The notes below the pieces were generated by a model. That model made no database searches, had not been told where the DNA came from, and saw only the letters and a program-made list of their open reading frames with translations. Positions 41,979 to 46,068 of a stretch of DNA of 46,068 nucleotides are shown here, one piece after another. Positions within the stretch are counted from its first letter, which is position 1; each line of letters starts with the position of its first letter. The translations under genes were made by a program, and so were the position numbers. Source of the stretch: Huintestinicola sp050874005 (GTDB taxonomy: Bacteria; Bacillota; Clostridia; Oscillospirales; Ruminococcaceae); contig NZ_JBNMJV010000023.1 of the NCBI RefSeq assembly GCF_050874005.1, positions 1 through 46,068 on the forward strand, given 5' to 3'.

Positions 41979-42680
41979 ATGTCACTTGGTAAGGTTCTTG
42001 TTGTTGACGACGATAATAACATCTGCGAGCTTCTGAAATTATATCTGGAAAAGGAAGGCTACGGCGTTATGGTCTCCCACGACGGCGATGAGGCTGTTGT
42101 TAAGTTCAATGCGCTGAAGCCCGACATCGTTCTGCTTGATATTATGCTTCCCGGTCTTGACGGCTGGCAGGTTTGCCGTGAGATCAGAAAGAAATCCAAT
42201 GTGCCCATCATTATGATAACTGCCAAGAGCGAGACATTTGACAAGGTGCTTGGTCTTGAGCTGGGCGCTGACGACTATGTTGTAAAGCCCTTTGACACCA
42301 AGGAGGTAATTGCCCGTATCAAGGCAGTTTCCAGAAGAATTGGTCAGTCCTCTTCCGAGTCCGAGATCAGAGAGGTAAAGTACGACAAGCTGGTCGTTAA
42401 TATGACAAGATATGAGCTGAGAGTGGACGGCAAGGTAATGGATACCCCTCCCAAGGAGCTGGAGCTTCTTTTCTACCTCGCTTCCAACCCCAACAGAGTT
42501 TATACCAGAGATCAGCTTCTTGACGAGGTATGGGGCTTTGAGTATTACGGAGATTCCCGTACCATTGACGTTCACATCAAGCGCCTCAGAGAAAAGCTCG
42601 AGGGCGTTTCGGACAAGTGGGCGCTCAAGACAGTCTGGGGCGTAGGCTACAAGTTCGAGGCTGAAGAGGAAAATGCGTAA
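41979..42680 (+). CDS. OmpR/PhoB-type response regulator
   Basis: 233 residues. The receiver domain begins KVLVVDDDNNICELLKLYL. The phosphoacceptor Asp lies in PDIVLLDIMLPGLDG (near residue 54), the Lys in GADDYVVKPFD near 104. The C-terminal winged helix has DTPPKELELLFYLASNPNRVYTRDQLLDEVWG and RTIDVHIKRLREKLE. Its stop overlaps the kinase start by 8 bp. The start is ATG 41979 with GGAGGA upstream. The likely targets include the linked protease gene. Confidence 0.95.
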   Translation: MSLGKVLVVDDDNNICELLKLYLEKEGYGVMVSHDGDEAVVKFNALKPDIVLLDIMLPGLDGWQVCREIRKKSNVPIIMITAKSETFDKVLGLELGADDYVVKPFDTKEVIARIKAVSRRIGQSSSESEIREVKYDKLVVNMTRYELRVDGKVMDTPPKELELLFYLASNPNRVYTRDQLLDEVWGFEYYGDSRTIDVHIKRLREKLEGVSDKWALKTVWGVGYKFEAEEENA

Positions 42681-44082
42681 AAGCATTGCCGCAGAGTATT
42701 TCAGCTTATCGGCAGCGCTGGTTGCGGCGTCGCTCATATTTATGTCGGCGCTTATAATCAGTTTTTCCGTATCCACCTATAAAAGCGACCGCAAAATTCT
42801 GCTGGAACGGCTGACCGAAGAGGTTCGTGTCAGCGTTTCCGCATATCTGACCGGCGGCTCCGATGGGGCTGCTGCCCTTCGTGAGATTTTGCCCTCGGTC
42901 TCTGCAAGCACGGGTGCGGACTATATTTTGTTTGACAGTGAGGGTGATGTTTTGGCTTGTTCCGAGGCATCACCTTGTTCACATACGGGGACTTTGAGCG
43001 CTCAGTCTATGAGCAGGGCTATCCCGCAGGGGGCTTTCGCTATGGACAGTATGGACGGCTTCTATCCCGTTTCCTGTCTCAATATGCTCTATTCCCTGAA
43101 CTGCGGCAGGGAGGAATATTATCTTGCGGCAAGCCTCAGCGCAAAGGGATTTACGGATTATCTCAAAGCTATGGTGGTGCTGTTTCTTGTGGCGTTCGCA
43201 GTCATTATGCTGGCGGTCTTTCCCCTGCTCAAGTACACCATCAACCGTATCCTTACTCCTCTCAAGGAGATGACGCTGGCGGCAAAGCGGTTCGGTGAGG
43301 GAGACTTTTCCGAAAAGGTATGCGTTTCCGACCAGAACGAAATGGGCTTTCTTGCCAACACCTTAAACGATATGGCAAGCTCTCTTGAGGCTATCGAGGA
43401 GAACAGAAAAAGCTTTATTTCCAATGTTTCCCACGAGCTGAGAACGCCTATGACCACTATCGGCGGATTTGTGGACGGAATACTTGACGGCACTATTCCC
43501 GAGAACAGGCACAGGGAATATCTGAGGACGGTCTCCGAGGAGATAAACCGTCTTGCGAGACTTGTGCGCTCTATGCTCAACATCTCCAAGTATGAGGCAG
43601 GAGAAATGGAGCTGCAGACAGAGGACTTTGATATCACCGAGCTTACGGTCAAAACTGTTCTCCTTTTTGAAAAGCGGATCGAGGGCAAGAACATTGACAT
43701 AAGAGGACTTGACACGGACAGACTTTTTGTCAATGCGGATATGGACCTTGTTCAGCAGGTAATTTACAATCTTACCGAAAATGCGGTCAAGTTTGTGAAC
43801 GAGGGCGGATATATCTCCTACAGCTTCCGTGAGGAGGACGGCGCTGCTGCGGTCGTTATCCGAAACAGCGGCGAGGGTCTGAAGAAAAACGAGATCAACA
43901 AGGTCTTTGACAGATTTTACAAAACCGACGAGTCAAGGGGTAAGGACAAGACGGGCGTGGGTCTCGGTCTGTCCATTGTTCGCTCGATCATCAAGCTGCA
44001 TAACGGTTCGGTGCTTGTCCGCAGCAAAACGGGGGAATACACCGAGTTTGAATTCACACTGCCGCTGGGCAGCCGCCCTTGA
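42673..44082 (+). CDS. Sensor histidine kinase
   Basis: 469 residues. Two membrane helices (LSAALVAASLIFMSALIISFSV near the N-terminus, and MVVLFLVAFAVIMLAVFPLL near 170) bracket an extracellular sensor of about 130 residues. Then come HAMP (LKEMTLAAKRFGEGDFSEKV), the phosphoacceptor His in NVSHELRTPMTTIGGF (near 255), and the ATPase part (LTENAVKFVN, VFDRFYKTDESRGKDKTGVGLGLSIV). The partner is the preceding regulator. The HtrA gene follows 26 bp after the stop, as in the CssRS and CiaRH envelope-stress systems. Confidence 0.95.
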   Translation: MRKSIAAEYFSLSAALVAASLIFMSALIISFSVSTYKSDRKILLERLTEEVRVSVSAYLTGGSDGAAALREILPSVSASTGADYILFDSEGDVLACSEASPCSHTGTLSAQSMSRAIPQGAFAMDSMDGFYPVSCLNMLYSLNCGREEYYLAASLSAKGFTDYLKAMVVLFLVAFAVIMLAVFPLLKYTINRILTPLKEMTLAAKRFGEGDFSEKVCVSDQNEMGFLANTLNDMASSLEAIEENRKSFISNVSHELRTPMTTIGGFVDGILDGTIPENRHREYLRTVSEEINRLARLVRSMLNISKYEAGEMELQTEDFDITELTVKTVLLFEKRIEGKNIDIRGLDTDRLFVNADMDLVQQVIYNLTENAVKFVNEGGYISYSFREEDGAAAVVIRNSGEGLKKNEINKVFDRFYKTDESRGKDKTGVGLGLSIVRSIIKLHNGSVLVRSKTGEYTEFEFTLPLGSRP

Positions 44083-44108
44083 TCGGCATATACCTTACGG
44101 AGGTCGGT

Positions 44109-45770
44109 ATGGAAATGTATGAAAACGGGTCGTCACCCGAAAACAATAACGAGAACAATAAGCCTGTCAATCCCGATCTGAACAGAGGCGGAGGCGTTTT
44201 TGCGGAGGAGGAGCTTTCGGAGAATATCCCGAATAATGATTATCCCCCCTATCAGCCTTATGGTGCACCTGTCGGGAACGGTTATCCGCAGAACGGGTAC
44301 CCTGCGGGCAATACATCGCCTGCGGACGCTGCTTACAGGCAGATGTATTCGGGCGGAGCTGCGCCCGATGATCGTGGGTATTACGGCAATGCTCCGCAGC
44401 AGACGGATAATTCGGTATACAGCAGCCCTGCCGGCAGGGACGATCCTGCAAACCAAGGTTTTTCACAGAATTATGCTGCGGCAGATAACGGTGCGGGATA
44501 TGTCCCGCCTCAGAACGGCAATGCAGGAGGCAATGTACCGCCTTACGGCGGATATTATTATCAGCCGCAGGTGGGGGCGATGTCTGCTCCTGCGCCCGAG
44601 CCCGAACTGAAAAGATCCTCAAAGGGCTGGATAGCTGCGGTGGTCATTATTGTTGTGCTTATGTTCTCTGCAGTTATGCTGCTGCTGGCTTACAGTCATA
44701 AAGACGAGGGTCCGGCTGAGGGTGCGGGTGAAACGGCTGATAAGGTTCAGAGCGTTTCATCGGAGGGTTCAGGCTCTGATGGCGTGACGGTGAATATAAA
44801 CGTGGCTCCCAAGCCTGTGGAGAATGAGGAGTTTTACCGGAACAAGGAAACGGGTCTCCTGACTCCTGCAGGTGCGGCAAATCAGGTGCTTCCGTCTATT
44901 GTTAATCTTTACGGCTATACAAGTACCACCGTTCAGCCTTATAACGAGGCTTCGGGCATTATCATCTCCGAGGACGGGTATATTATCACAAACGCCCACG
45001 CCACAGAGGATATTACCCGTTTCAAGGCAAAGCTCAATGATGAACGTGAATTTGAGGCAAAGCTCATCGGTGCGGACACACGTACAGACCTGGCAGTCCT
45101 GAAAATCGAGGCTGACGGGCTTACTCCTGCGGTCCTCGGCAGCTCGTCGGATATGATACAGGGTGAAGAAGTCATTGCCATCGGAAATGCAGGCGGATTT
45201 AACGACACGGTCACGGTGGGAAATGTTTCCTATGTTGACCGTGAGATAAAGAGCTATACCGGATATCCCATAAAGTGCATACAGACCGATGCGGCGCTCA
45301 ATTTCGGCAATTCGGGAGGTGCGCTGGTCAATCTGTACGGTCAGGTCGTGGGAATTGTTGTGAGCAAGTACAGCTCCACAGGCAGCGAGAATATCGGCTT
45401 TGCCATTTCTACGGATTTTGCGGTGCCCATTATTGAGGACATTATGGAAAAGGGCTATGTTACAGGCAGGGCGAGAATTGGAATTATTTATAAATTTATT
45501 TCGCCTGACAAAGCTGAGAGCCTTGGAGTAAAGCCCGGGCTTCTGGTGGCTGAGATAGCTGAGGAATGCGATGTTTCCAACACAGAGCTGCAGACGGACG
45601 ATATCATTACGGAGATAGACGGTATCCAGATGCTGACCGAGAACAGCGTAAAGGAGTTTCAGAATACCCACAAGGCGGGAGAGGTCGTTACCGCTAAGGT
45701 GTACAGGCTGGGATTTGACGGCGAAGAAAGAGAATTTGAAATAACCTTTACCCTTGAAGAACAGAAGTGA
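44109..45770 (+). CDS. HtrA/DegP-type membrane-anchored serine protease
   Basis: 553 residues. The cytoplasmic N-terminal region (about 165 residues) is disordered and rich in Asn, Gly, Pro, Tyr and Gln. One helix follows (SKGWIAAVVIIVVLMFSAVMLLLAY). Outside is the trypsin-like domain with His in NAHATEDITRF, Asp in DTRTDLAVLKIEADG, and Ser in NFGNSGGALVN. A PDZ domain starts near AESLGVKPGLLVAEI. It degrades or refolds misfolded secreted proteins. The start is ATG 44109 (GGAGG 5 nt upstream); ATG 44115 is an alternative. The long low-complexity N-tail is unusual in length. Confidence 0.93.
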   Translation: MEMYENGSSPENNNENNKPVNPDLNRGGGVFAEEELSENIPNNDYPPYQPYGAPVGNGYPQNGYPAGNTSPADAAYRQMYSGGAAPDDRGYYGNAPQQTDNSVYSSPAGRDDPANQGFSQNYAAADNGAGYVPPQNGNAGGNVPPYGGYYYQPQVGAMSAPAPEPELKRSSKGWIAAVVIIVVLMFSAVMLLLAYSHKDEGPAEGAGETADKVQSVSSEGSGSDGVTVNINVAPKPVENEEFYRNKETGLLTPAGAANQVLPSIVNLYGYTSTTVQPYNEASGIIISEDGYIITNAHATEDITRFKAKLNDEREFEAKLIGADTRTDLAVLKIEADGLTPAVLGSSSDMIQGEEVIAIGNAGGFNDTVTVGNVSYVDREIKSYTGYPIKCIQTDAALNFGNSGGALVNLYGQVVGIVVSKYSSTGSENIGFAISTDFAVPIIEDIMEKGYVTGRARIGIIYKFISPDKAESLGVKPGLLVAEIAEECDVSNTELQTDDIITEIDGIQMLTENSVKEFQNTHKAGEVVTAKVYRLGFDGEEREFEITFTLEEQK

Positions 45771-45774
45771 TCGG

Positions 45775-45808
45775 AGCGGACGGTGCGGCAAGCGCTGTCC
45801 GCTTTTTT
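45775..45808 (+). terminator. Terminator of the two-component/HtrA operon
   Basis: agcggac (45775-45781) pairs with gtccgct (45797-45803), with further partial pairing inside, followed by a T run. It lies 4 bp beyond the stop codon. Confidence 0.8.
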
Positions 45809-45904
45809 ATGCTGAATAATAAGGTGAATTTGTACATTGAGAAGCCTCTTAAACTGATTTGAATGAGCATAATGTACAAACTTATAAAAGATACTGAAAA
45901 AGGC

Positions 45905-45933
45905 TTGACATTTAGAAATGGATGTGGTAAGAT
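45905..45933 (+). promoter_or_regulatory. Upstream tandem promoter at the right edge
   Basis: TTGACA (45905-45910), 17-bp spacer, TAAGAT (45928-45933). It is preceded by gaaaaaggc, which recurs before the second promoter as gaaaaaggt. Confidence 0.6.
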
Positions 45934-46012
45934 AATAAAGCTGTCGGTGATGAAAAGAAAAAATCACCGAGAGATACACTCAAAAAAATTGAAAAAAGAT
46001 TTGAAAAAGGTC

Positions 46013-46041
46013 TTGACAAATCGAAAAGAGTGTGATATAAT
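46013..46041 (+). promoter_or_regulatory. Downstream tandem promoter, perfect consensus
   Basis: TTGACA (46013-46018), 17-bp spacer, TATAAT (46036-46041). The tandem strong arrangement is typical of rRNA or tRNA operons, but nothing downstream is visible in the window. Confidence 0.75.
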
Positions 46042-46068
46042 AAAAAAGTTCTCTCCCGAGAGGAAAGA

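Larger units (their letters stand above)
45771..46068. other. Right-edge control region with terminator and tandem promoters
   Basis: About 300 bp without a gene. A terminator comes first, then two strong rightward promoters about 110 bp apart, with a perfect 8-bp stem between them (45944-45951 tcggtgat with 45963-45970). The window ends just after the second promoter. Confidence 0.7.

Noticed and set aside
1..46068. CRISPR array, transposase, integrase, tRNA or rRNA genes
   Set aside because: No spaced repeats, no recognisable transposase or integrase, and no cloverleaf or rRNA segment found when reading the gaps by eye.

Overview
The window looks like chromosome of a Gram-positive anaerobe of the class Clostridia, most likely a Ruminococcus-like member of the Oscillospiraceae. 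The grounds are a FabK-type enoyl reductase, a clostridial-style fab/acc gene cluster, strong Shine-Dalgarno sites, several TTG starts, TG-extended -10 promoters, an acidic surface protein ending in a PATG-type sorting signal, and a fucosidase-linked sugar-import locus. The species call is inference. I see no phage, insertion sequence, CRISPR array, tRNA or rRNA gene.

Layout. 1-471: non-coding, with a row of hairpins and two terminators. 472-5349: mostly minus-strand genes (cytidylate-kinase-like protein, DEDDh exonuclease, YczE/YitT-like membrane protein, NAD-dependent epimerase, a DUF6106-like membrane protein) plus one plus-strand membrane-anchored acidic protein. 5559-14200: a minus-strand fatty-acid synthesis operon, in transcription order fabH, a 51-residue membrane protein, fabK, fabG, fabF, accB, fabZ, accC, accD, accA, acpP. 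fabD is divergent from it and leads aroE, a flavin reductase, a TatD nuclease and a U32-like protein. 18981-20885: a highly expressed cell-surface protein.

21388-32895: an eight-gene block with one perfect promoter at its head. It encodes a very large solute-binding protein, two complete MalF/MalG-type permease pairs, a membrane-anchored beta-propeller/TPR protein, a Yip1-family membrane protein and a large secreted DUF5696-type protein. No ABC ATPase is encoded in the window. A GH95 family (alpha-L-fucosidase type) enzyme without a signal peptide follows at 33136-35448. Together these suggest binding of a glycan outside the cell, import through one or two channels powered by a shared ATPase, and cytoplasmic defucosylation. 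This block is the best candidate for a poorly described system.

35464-45770: small housekeeping and accessory genes (TM2 protein, orphan CheC, Dabb protein, thiazoline-carboxylate hydrolase-like protein, DUF1801-like protein), DNA polymerase I, a second copy of the U32-like protein, and a response regulator-histidine kinase-HtrA protease operon. The right edge carries two tandem strong promoters firing out of the window, probably into a stable-RNA operon.
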